Assembly: GCF_048270265.1 (NCBI RefSeq)
Contig: NZ_JBLWTD010000013.1
Span: 21,332-85,331 of the forward strand
Direction: 5' to 3'
Length of the DNA stretch: 64,000 bases
DNA from: Maricaulis sp048270265
Lineage (GTDB): Bacteria; Pseudomonadota; Alphaproteobacteria; Caulobacterales; Maricaulaceae
Made by a program: the position numbers and the translations under genes. This document shows positions 24,242 through 32,600 of the stretch, one piece after another (position 1 is the first letter of the stretch; every line of letters starts with the position of its first letter). Below the pieces are notes generated by a model. The model was given only the letters and a program-made list of their open reading frames with translations, searched no databases and had not been told where the DNA came from.

Positions 24242-25050
24242 CCGCTTCGACCGGGCAATCCGAAATTCTGGTCACGCGCGAGGCTGGCGTGCTGCGGCTG
24301 ACGCTCAACCGGCCCGGCCGGGGCAACAGCCTGACGCCCGGCCTGCTCGCCGCCCTGAGCGAGGCCCTCGCCGGGGCGGACAATGCCCGGGCCGTGGTCA
24401 TCACCGGCGCCGGCACCAGCTTCTCCAGCGGCGGCGATGTCGCAGCCATCCGGCAGAACAGCGACAGCCCCGACCGCCTGCAGACCTATTGCGAAGCCCT
24501 GGTGGGCGGCCTCAACCAGGCCCTGCTGCAGATCCGCGCCCTGCCCTGCCCCGTGATTGCTGTGGTCAACGGACCGGTCACCGGCGGGTCGCTGGGTCTG
24601 ATGCTGGCCGCCGACCTCTCGGTGATGGCGCGAACGGCATTCATTCAGCCCTATTACGTCAAGATGGGCTTCGCCCCCGATGGCGGCTGGACCGCACTCC
24701 TGCCCGACCGGATCGGCCGCGCCCGGACCGCCGGCTGGATCGCGCTCGACACGCGCGTTAGCGCCGAAGCGGCGCTGGAAATGGGTCTCACCGACCGCAT
24801 TGCCGATGCGGCTGCGCTCGAGGCGACCCTCGCGGAAATGCTGGGCGAGCTCGAAGCACATGATGCCAGCGTGGTCGCCGTCAGCCGCCAGCTGCTCGAC
24901 CGCCAGGCCGGCCCGGCGGGCCTGGCCGACCGCCTCGAGGCCGAACGCCTTGCCTTCCTGGCGCAGATCGCACGGCCGGAAACACGGGTCCGCATGGATC
25001 GTTTCCTCAACACATCCCGCGCCGCACGAGCCGTCGGAGCGCGCCCATGA
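24238..25050 (+). CDS. Crotonase-superfamily protein (enoyl-CoA hydratase/isomerase-like)
   Basis: The 270-aa protein has crotonase motifs: LTLNRPGRGNSLTPGLLAAL, oxyanion-hole VVITGAGTSFSSGGDVAAI and CPVIAVVNGPVTGGSLGLMLAADLS. The two Glu residues of true enoyl-CoA hydratases are missing: the first aligned position in GGSLGLML is not Glu, and QPYYVKMGF has Tyr where Glu would be. The segment MGFAPDGGWTALLPDRIGRARTAG instead resembles PaaG-type isomerases, where an Asp is used. It is therefore more likely a delta-isomerase, ring-opening or hydrolase-type crotonase than a hydratase. It overlaps its neighbours by ATGA. Confidence 0.88.
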   Translation: MTASTGQSEILVTREAGVLRLTLNRPGRGNSLTPGLLAALSEALAGADNARAVVITGAGTSFSSGGDVAAIRQNSDSPDRLQTYCEALVGGLNQALLQIRALPCPVIAVVNGPVTGGSLGLMLAADLSVMARTAFIQPYYVKMGFAPDGGWTALLPDRIGRARTAGWIALDTRVSAEAALEMGLTDRIADAAALEATLAEMLGELEAHDASVVAVSRQLLDRQAGPAGLADRLEAERLAFLAQIARPETRVRMDRFLNTSRAARAVGARP

Positions 25051-26549
25051 ATTCACTCCTCGACATCACCGCCCGGCGCGCCCGCATCGCCCCGGAAGCC
25101 GTCGCCTTCCACGTGGTGCAGACCGGCGAATCCGTCAGCTATCGTGCGCTGGAGCGCCGCAGCGCCCGGGCCGCGAGCCTGCTCGAATCCCGTGGTGTAT
25201 CGCCCGGTGACCGGGTCACCATTCTGTGCCGCAACCGCGTCGAATTCTTCGAGACCCTGTTTGCCTGCGCCAAGCTCGGCGCGATTCTGGTGCCGCTCAA
25301 CTGGCGCATGCCGGTGGGCGAACTGGTCCAGCTGATCGAGGATTGCAGGCCGGTCCTGATGATCACCGGCGAGGAAGACCGCGAGACGGCGCACGCCACA
25401 GCCCGCGACCTGCAATTGCCCGTGCTCGACTTCGATGACGGGTATGAGGCGCTGCGCGATGGCGCCGCCCGGCATCCGGGCCGGCCGTCCTGGCCATCGC
25501 AGGAATGCTGGTATCTGATCTACACCTCCGGCACGACCGGCAAGCCCAAGGGCGTCATCCAGACCTATGGCATGGCCCTGGTCAATGCGATCAATATCGG
25601 CCAGGCGATCGGTCTGCGCGGAACGGATTCCACGCTGAACTTCCTGCCGCTCTTCCACACCGCCGGGATCAATCTGCACACCCTGCCGGTGCTGTTCGGC
25701 GGCGGCACGGTGCACATCCTGCCCGGCTTCGAGGCCGGTCCGATGCTCGAACTGATCAATGCCGGCGCGCTGGACGTTTTCATCGGCGTGCCCGCTGTCT
25801 ATCGCGAGCTGACCCTGCACCCTGATTTCGCCCGCACCGATCTGACGCGCCTGCGTCACTGGGCCTGTGGCGGCGCGCCTCTGCCCGACATACTGGTCGA
25901 GACCTTCGCCGCGCGCGGCGCCGTGGTCTGCAACGGCTTCGGCATGACCGAGACCGGCCCCACCGCCTTCCTCGTCGACGAGGCGCATGCGCTGGAGAAG
26001 ATCGGCTCGGTGGGCAAGACGCAGATCCTGGTCGAGGCGCGAATTGCCGGACCCGACGGCGAAGTCCTCGCCGCAGGCGAAACCGGTGAAATCCAGTTTC
26101 ACGGCCCCGGCCTGACGCCAGGCTATTGGGAACGCCCCAAAGAGACGGCCGAGCTTTTCACCCCCGATGGCTGGCTGAAGAGCGGCGATCTCGGGCGGTT
26201 TGACGACGAGGGCTATTGCTTCGTCGCCGGCCGTATCAAGGAGATGTATATTTCCGGCGGCGAGAACGTCTATCCGGCCGAAGTCGAGAACGTGCTGGCC
26301 GACCATCCCGAAGTGCAGGATGCCGCAGTGACCGGCGTGCCCGACGAGAAGTGGGGCGAGGTCGGCTGTGCCCACATTATCCTGCGCGCCGGCTCGGACT
26401 GCGACGCCGCCGCCCTGACCAGCTGGTGCCGTGAGCGGCTGGCCGCCTACAAGGTGCCGCGCCACATACTGTTCGCCCGCGACTTCCCGCGCACCGCCGC
26501 CGGGAAGGTCCAGAAACACCTCCTGCCAGACCCGGTGCCGCCACAATGA
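25047..26549 (+). CDS. Acyl-CoA ligase (ANL superfamily, FadD-like)
   Basis: The 500-aa AMP-binding enzyme activates a carboxylic acid to its CoA thioester. It carries YTSGTTGKPKGV (P-loop), NGFGMTETGP, GWLKSGDLGRFDDEGYCFVAGRIKEMYISGGENVYPAEVE, and the C-terminal catalytic Lys in RTAAGKVQKHLL. The length suits medium-chain, aromatic or terpenoid acid ligases such as FadD3/MenE-like enzymes. It overlaps both the crotonase and MaoC genes by 4 bases. It is probably the entry step of the pathway; the substrate cannot be deduced. Confidence 0.93.
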   Translation: MNSLLDITARRARIAPEAVAFHVVQTGESVSYRALERRSARAASLLESRGVSPGDRVTILCRNRVEFFETLFACAKLGAILVPLNWRMPVGELVQLIEDCRPVLMITGEEDRETAHATARDLQLPVLDFDDGYEALRDGAARHPGRPSWPSQECWYLIYTSGTTGKPKGVIQTYGMALVNAINIGQAIGLRGTDSTLNFLPLFHTAGINLHTLPVLFGGGTVHILPGFEAGPMLELINAGALDVFIGVPAVYRELTLHPDFARTDLTRLRHWACGGAPLPDILVETFAARGAVVCNGFGMTETGPTAFLVDEAHALEKIGSVGKTQILVEARIAGPDGEVLAAGETGEIQFHGPGLTPGYWERPKETAELFTPDGWLKSGDLGRFDDEGYCFVAGRIKEMYISGGENVYPAEVENVLADHPEVQDAAVTGVPDEKWGEVGCAHIILRAGSDCDAAALTSWCRERLAAYKVPRHILFARDFPRTAAGKVQKHLLPDPVPPQ

Positions 26550-26917
26550 ACCAGACTGCCTCGCTGAACCGTACATTCTCCCAGGCCGATTTCGATGCCT
26601 TCGCGGCGCTCTCCGGAGACGACAATCCGATCCATGTCGATCCGGAATTCGCTGCCGGCACGCGCTTTGGCCAGACGGTCGCCCATGGCGCGCTGCTCTG
26701 CGCCGTGCTGCGTGGCCTGGTCGAGGAGCTTGTGCCCGGCGGCCGGCAGATCAGCCAGTCGACACAATATCCGGCGCCCTCGCCGGCGGACGTCCCGCTG
26801 CGCTTTGACGCCGAGACCATCGCCGTCGAAGACGGGGTCGCCACCATCCGGCTCCAGGTGATGCGCCTTTCAGACATGAGGATTACCTGCAGCGGACAGA
26901 CCGAGGTCAGACCATGA
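26546..26917 (+). CDS. MaoC-like hydratase subunit with catalytic motif
   Basis: The 123-aa single hot-dog protein has the (R)-specific hydratase signature around FAALSGDDNPIHVD, with Asp25 and His30 as the catalytic pair, followed by FAAGTRFGQTVAHGALLCAVL. It likely hydrates an enoyl-CoA. It overlaps the ligase and the second hot-dog gene by ATGA. Single-domain MaoC proteins often work as homodimers or, when paired with a non-catalytic partner, as heteromers. Confidence 0.88.
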   Translation: MNQTASLNRTFSQADFDAFAALSGDDNPIHVDPEFAAGTRFGQTVAHGALLCAVLRGLVEELVPGGRQISQSTQYPAPSPADVPLRFDAETIAVEDGVATIRLQVMRLSDMRITCSGQTEVRP

Positions 26918-27306
26918 CGAACACCGCAAACCCGGGTCTGGCACTGGGCATGTCCACCGAGACCACGCGCCTCTTCACCGCCGCCGACATCGAGGCCCTG
27001 CACGCCGTTTCCGGCGCACCTGCGACGCGGACCGCCGTGCCCGAAGCCCTGGTCAACGGGATGTTTTCCTTCCTGCTGGGTGTCGACCTGCCCGGTCAGG
27101 GGACGAATTATCTCAAGCAGGAAACCGAATTCCTGCAGCCGGCCCCCATCGGTGAACCGCTGACGGCGCGCGTGGAAATCACCCGCCTGCGGCCGGAGAA
27201 ACACCTTGTGGACCTGGCTACCACATGCCGCACGAGCGATGGCACGCCGATCGCCCGCGGCCGTGCCCTGGTGCTGGCGCGCGATGTCGCCGGCGCCTTC
27301 ACCTGA
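26914..27306 (+). CDS. Second hot-dog (MaoC-like) protein lacking the catalytic motif
   Basis: The 130-aa product has the hot-dog core: VPEALVNGMFSFLLGVDLPGQGTNYLKQETEFLQPAPIGEPLTARVEITRLRPEKHLVDLATTCRTSDGTPIARGRALVL. The Asp-His catalytic pair is absent, but the hot-dog helix and strands are there. Its coupled position after the active MaoC gene suggests a non-catalytic partner in a heteromeric hydratase, as in ChsH1-ChsH2 type enzymes. A thioesterase-like role is the alternative. The start overlaps the previous stop (ATGA). Confidence 0.8.
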   Translation: MTNTANPGLALGMSTETTRLFTAADIEALHAVSGAPATRTAVPEALVNGMFSFLLGVDLPGQGTNYLKQETEFLQPAPIGEPLTARVEITRLRPEKHLVDLATTCRTSDGTPIARGRALVLARDVAGAFT

Positions 27307-27337
27307 GCCACACAACTTTCGATTTGCATTTACCTTT

Positions 27338-27358
27338 GCAGTTTCCTGTGGAAACTGC
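27338..27358 (+). promoter_or_regulatory. Perfect 21-bp palindrome ahead of the flavoprotein gene
   Basis: GCAGTTTCC and GGAAACTGC flank TGT as a perfect inverted repeat, ending 5 bases before the ATG of the flavoprotein gene. No T run follows, so it is not a typical terminator. Its arms match the imperfect palindrome at 23610-23626 ahead of tetR; it is a candidate TetR operator. Confidence 0.5.
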
Positions 27359-27363
27359 CGGTC

Positions 27364-28989
27364 ATGTCAGCTCTGCGCAAATCAGCCTCAGTGCCCGTCC
27401 CCGGACAGGACATCATCATTGTCGGCGGCGGCCATAACGGGCTCGTCTGCGCCGCCTATCTGGCCAAGGCCGGACTGAAGGTCACCGTGCTGGAGCGCCG
27501 GCACGTGCTCGGCGGCGCCGCGGTGACCGAGGAGTTCCACCCCGGCTTCCGCAATTCCGTCGCCGCCTACACCGTCTCGCTGCTGAACCCGAAAGTGATC
27601 GCCGATCTCGACCTGCACCGGCACGGGCTGAAAATCGTCGAGCGCAAGCTGGGCAATTTCCTGCCGCGCGAGGACGGCTATCTTCTGGCCGGCGAAGGGG
27701 TGACGAAGGCGCAGGTCGCCAAATACTCGCAGCGTGATGCGGAGCGGCTGCAGGACTATGAGGCCCGACTGGAGATCATCGCTGACACGCTGCGCGCCCT
27801 CGTCCTGAAAACACCGCCCAATCTGCGCGAGGGCGGCTGGGCCGGCGCGATGCCGGAATTGTTCAAGGCGCTCAATCTGGGTGGCAAGCTCGGCGCCCTC
27901 GACCTTACCGCCAAGCGCGATCTGCTCGACCTGTTTTCCAAGTCGGCCGGCGACTGGCTCGATGGCTGGTTCGAGAGCGAACCGGTCAAGGCCCTGTTCG
28001 GCTTCGACAGCATTGTCGGCAATTATGCCAGCCCCTACACGCCCGGCAGTGCCTATGTGTTGCTGCATCACGTCTTCGGCGATGTGAACGGCAAGAAGGG
28101 CGTTTGGGGCCACGCGATTGGCGGGATGGGCGCGATCACCCAGGCCATGGCGGCCTCATGCCGTGAACGCGGCGTCGAGCTGCGCACCGATACGGCCGTG
28201 AAGGAAATTCTCACCGACGGACATGCCGCCCAGGGCGTGCTGCTGGAGTCCGGCGAGGTGCTTTACGCCCGCGCCATTGTTTCCAATCTCAATCCGAAAC
28301 TCCTGTTCGGCTCCATGATCGACGCCGCCGTCCTGCCGGAGGATTTTCGCGAGCGCATCACCCAGTACAAATGCGGCTCCGGGACGTTCCGGATGAATGT
28401 CGCCCTGTCGGAGCTGCCCAGTTTCACCTGCCTGCCCGGGCCCGGCGATCATCTCTCCGCCGGCATCATCATGGCGCCCTCGCTCGACTATATGGATCGC
28501 GCCTGGAGCGATGCGCGCCGCGATGGCTGGTCGCGCGAACCGATCATCGAGATGCTGATCCCCTCAACCCAGGACGATACGCTGGCCCCGCCGGGCCAGC
28601 ACGTCGCCAGCCTGTTCTGCCAGCATGTCGCGCCGGTGCTGTCAGGTGGCCGCAGCTGGGATGATCACCGCGAGGAAGTCGCGGACCTGATGATCGAGAC
28701 GGTGGATAAATGGGCGCCGGGCTTCAAGGCCTCGGTGCTGGGCCGGCAGGCGCTCTCGCCGCTCGACCTGGAGAGGACATTCGGCCTCACCGGCGGCGAT
28801 ATCTTCCACGGCGCGCTGAGCCTGGACCAGCTCTTCTCCGCGCGGCCCGTCCTGGGCCATGCCGATCATCGCAGCCCGGTGGCCGGGCTTTATCAATGCG
28901 GATCGGGAACGCATCCGGGCGGCGGGGTTACCGGCGCGCCCGGACACAATGCGGCACGTGAAATCCTGAAGGACTTCAAACGGCACTGA
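27364..28989 (+). CDS. Phytoene-desaturase-like FAD-dependent oxidoreductase (PYROXD2-like)
   Basis: The 541-aa flavoprotein has a dinucleotide-binding fold near the N-terminus (IIIVGGGHNGLVCAAYLAKAGLKVTVLERR) and ends in the second FAD motif (GLYQCGSGTHPGGGVTGAPGHNAAREIL). Members of this group (phytoene dehydrogenase-like, PYROXD2) oxidise or desaturate lipophilic substrates. It sits 57 bases after the MaoC pair, separated by the palindrome at 27338-27358, and ends just before a convergent ppa. A desaturation step on a hydrophobic substrate is an inference from family and context. Confidence 0.9.
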   Translation: MSALRKSASVPVPGQDIIIVGGGHNGLVCAAYLAKAGLKVTVLERRHVLGGAAVTEEFHPGFRNSVAAYTVSLLNPKVIADLDLHRHGLKIVERKLGNFLPREDGYLLAGEGVTKAQVAKYSQRDAERLQDYEARLEIIADTLRALVLKTPPNLREGGWAGAMPELFKALNLGGKLGALDLTAKRDLLDLFSKSAGDWLDGWFESEPVKALFGFDSIVGNYASPYTPGSAYVLLHHVFGDVNGKKGVWGHAIGGMGAITQAMAASCRERGVELRTDTAVKEILTDGHAAQGVLLESGEVLYARAIVSNLNPKLLFGSMIDAAVLPEDFRERITQYKCGSGTFRMNVALSELPSFTCLPGPGDHLSAGIIMAPSLDYMDRAWSDARRDGWSREPIIEMLIPSTQDDTLAPPGQHVASLFCQHVAPVLSGGRSWDDHREEVADLMIETVDKWAPGFKASVLGRQALSPLDLERTFGLTGGDIFHGALSLDQLFSARPVLGHADHRSPVAGLYQCGSGTHPGGGVTGAPGHNAAREILKDFKRH

Positions 28990-28996
28990 TCGCTGA

Positions 28997-29533
28997 TCAG
29001 GCCTTGCTGGCTTTCTCGCGCTCGATCGCCTCGAGGATCAGCTCGCGGGCACGGGCGGCATCGCCCCAGCCTTCGACCTTGACCCATTTGTGGGGCTCGA
29101 GATCCTTGTAGTGTTCGAAGAAGTGCGTGATGCGCATGATCAGCGGCTTCTGCACGTCCGAATAATCCAGGATGTCATCGTAGAACGGCGTCAGCTTGTG
29201 GTGCGGGGCGCAGAGGATTTTCTCGTCCAGCCCGCTCTCGTCTTCCATCAGCAGAACGCCGATCGGACGGGCGCGAACCACACAGCCCGGCATCAGGGTC
29301 GTCTGACCGAGCACCATGACATCGATCGGGTCGCCATCTTCCGACAGGGTGTGCGGCATGAAGCCGTAATTGCACGGATAGCTCATCGGCGTGTGCAGGA
29401 AACGGTCGACGAAGACGGTGCCCGCCTCCTTGTCCATTTCATACTTCACCGGCTGGCCGCCAACCGGGACCTCGATGATGACATTGATATCTTCTGGCGG
29501 GTTCACACCCGAGGCGATCTTTTCGATCCGCAT
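28997..29533 (-). CDS. ppa: Inorganic pyrophosphatase
   Basis: The 178-aa family I enzyme hydrolyses pyrophosphate to phosphate, driving biosynthesis. It has EVPVGGQPVKYEMDKEAG, the metal-binding DGDPIDVMVLG (three Asp), and DESGLDEKILCAPHHKLTPFYDDI. Its length is normal. It is convergent with the flavoprotein gene, with 7 bases between the stops. Confidence 0.97.
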   Translation of the reverse strand: MRIEKIASGVNPPEDINVIIEVPVGGQPVKYEMDKEAGTVFVDRFLHTPMSYPCNYGFMPHTLSEDGDPIDVMVLGQTTLMPGCVVRARPIGVLLMEDESGLDEKILCAPHHKLTPFYDDILDYSDVQKPLIMRITHFFEHYKDLEPHKWVKVEGWGDAARARELILEAIEREKASKA

Positions 29534-29626
29534 ATTCGTGCTCCAGTCGGCGGGGATTTGGCGATCTCATACGCTGATATGCACGGCGAACCAATCCCGT
29601 GCTGCACCGCAACACGGGATTTCACA

Positions 29627-32600
29627 TCAAGCGAGCCGCGTCGCCGGCTCGTCGGTCTCCACAGGCGTCTCGCGCCGCACGACTTCCTCGCCCCGGATAT
29701 GGACGAAATGCTCGCGTTCAACGGCCCAGTCGGCCAACAGGCGCTTCGCCCGGGCCGAGCCGGTGTGCCGCGCATGCTTCTCGATCAGTTCCCGGCAGCG
29801 GGTTTCAGCGCTGGCTGACATGGCGAGCGCAACCACCGTATCGGTGTTGAGGCGCGCATCGAGGCGGCGTTCCGGGTCGTGCACAAAGACATCGCCGCCC
29901 GTCATGCCGGCCGCGAAATTATCGCCGACCGGGCCGATGATCACGGCGACACCCCCGGTCATGTACTCACAGCCATTGGCGCCGCAGCCCTCGATCACCG
30001 TCAGGGCGCCGGAATTGCGCACGGCAAAGCGCTGGCCGGCCTGTCCGGCAGCAAACAGCCGTCCGGAGGTCGCGCCGTAAAGGCAGGTATTGCCGACGAT
30101 CGCACTGCCCGTGGTCTGGTCGCGCGATCCGCCGAACGGACGCACGATGATCGTCGCGCCGGACAGGCCCTTGCCGACATAGTCATTGGCATCGCCGTCG
30201 AGCTCGATCCGCAGGCCGCTGGTCGCGAAGGCGCCGAGCGACTGGCCCGCCGAGCCGCGCAGTTTCAGCGTCAGATAATCCTCGGCCAGGCCGGTGCCGC
30301 CGAACACGCGGATGATCTCCGACGAGGTCCGCGTACCCACGGCGCGGTCGGTGTTGCGCACCGCATAGTCGAGCTGCATCTTCTCGGCGCGGGCAAAGAC
30401 CGGTGCCGCATCGACAATGATCTGCTCGTCCAGGCTTGGCGCGACCGGATTGCGCTGCTCGCGGGTCGAGCGCGCCGGGCGTTCGGCCGCATCGGCGCGG
30501 GCCATGATGGCGCTGAGGTCGAGATCGTCGAGTGCCTCGGAACCGCGCGAGACCTGGTCGAGCAGATCGGTGCGCCCGATCACGTCTTCCAGGTCTTTCG
30601 CGCCCAAGCCCGCGAGGATTTCGCGCACATCCTGGGCCAGGAAGGTCATCAGATTGACGACATGATCCGGCGCGCCGCCAAAGCGGAGCCGCAGATCATC
30701 ATCCTGGGTACAGATGCCGACCGGACAGGTGTTGGAATGGCATTGGCGCACCATCAGACAGCCCAGCGCCAGCAATGAGGCCGTGCCGATACCGAATTCC
30801 TCGGCCCCGAGCATGGCCGCAATGACGATATCGCGCCCGGTACGCATGCCGCCATCGGCGCGCAGGGTGATGCGTTCGCGCAGACCGTTGAGCGAGAGCA
30901 TCTGGTGTGCCTCGGCGAGACCGAGTTCGAGCGGGCCACCGGCAAACTTGATCGACGACAGCGAGGCCGCACCGGTGCCGCCGACACTGCCGGAGATATT
31001 GATGATGTCGGCATTGGCCTTGGCGACGCCGGCCGCAACCGCGCCGACCCCGGCCGAGGCGACCAGCTTGACGCCGACCCGGGCGCGCGGATTGATCTGC
31101 TTGAGATCATAGATCAGCTGCGCCAGATCCTCGATCGAATAGATATCATGGTGTGGCGGCGGCGAGATCAGCGACACGCCCGGTGTGGCCAGGCGCATCT
31201 TTGCGATGAAATCGGTCACCTTGAAGCCGGGCAATTGCCCGCCCTCGCCGGGCTTGGCACCCTGGGCGACCTTGATCTCGATCTCGCGGCACTGGTTGAG
31301 ATATTCCGCCGTGACCCCGAAGCGGCCCGAGGCGATCTGCTTGATCGCCGAATTCATGTTGTCGCCATTGGGCATCGCCGTATAGCGACGCGGATCCTCG
31401 CCACCTTCACCGGAGACGGATTTGGCGCCGATGCGGTTCATGGCCACGTTCAACGCCCCGTGCGCTTCCGGGGACAGCGCCCCCAGCGACATGCCGGGCG
31501 TCACGAAACGGCGGCGGATCCCGTTGATCGACTCAACGGTGCCGACCGGAATTTTCGGCCCGAGCGGCCGGATATCGAGCAGATCGCGCAGCTGGATCGC
31601 GCCCTGCCCGGCCAGCGCGTCGCGATAGCGCGCCCAGGCGGCGGGGTCATTGTGTTTGACCGCCTGCTGCAGCTCGGTGATCGTCGTGGCGGTGACGGCA
31701 TGACGGTCGCCGGTCGAGCGCTGGCGGTAGAACCCGCCCACCGGCAGGCGGGCATCGCCGCGCCAGGCGGTGGTGTGCAGATCGACCGTGCGGGCTTCCA
31801 GCCCGGGCAGGCCGAGACCGGAAATCCGGCTCACCACGCCGGGCAGATAGGCTTCCACCAGCGCCCGCGACAAGCCGAGAACCTCGAAATTGCAGCCGCC
31901 GCGATAGGAGGAGATGATCGAGATGCCCATTTTCGAAATGATCTTGAGCAGGCCGCCATCGAGCGCGAGCTTGAGATGCTTGGCCCGGCTGCGCGCAGCC
32001 TGGTCATCACCCGGATGATCGCGATGGGCGGTGATCGTCTCGAAGGCGAGATAAGGATTGACCGTGGTCGCGCCGAGCCCGATCAGCACGGCGGCATAAT
32101 GGGGATCGAAACACTCGGCCGAACGCACATTGATCGAGCAGGCATTGCGCAGGCCCTGGCGGGTCAGGCGCGAATGCACGGCACCGGCGACGAGGATCAT
32201 GGGCAGGGCACAATGGTTTTCGTCGGAATTGTGATCGGTGAGCACCAGATGCGCCGCACCATCGCGCACGGCATAGATGGCCGCCTCGATCACCCGGTCG
32301 ATCGCCGCGCCGAGGGCGAGCCCGTCGCCGGTGGCTTCCCCAACCGGCAGCAGGCAATCGATTTCCTTGACCGCCCCGCCCATCATCTCACGCCAGCGCG
32401 CATAGGCGCCATTGGTCAGGATCGGGCTGTCGAGCACCAGGACATTGGCCCGGGTCTCGCCCTGGGCCAGGATATTGCCGAGATTGCGGAAACGCGTCTT
32501 CAGCCCCATCACGCGGCCCTCGCGCAGGGAATCGATCGGCGGATTGGTGACCTGGGCAAAGGTCTGACGGAAGAAGTGTGACAGGGGCCGGTAGGTTTCC

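Noticed and set aside
26377..27315. 312-codon open frame antisense to the MaoC pair
   Set aside because: It opposes two overlapping genes with clear family motifs and has low-complexity Arg/Ser-rich translation typical of shadows.
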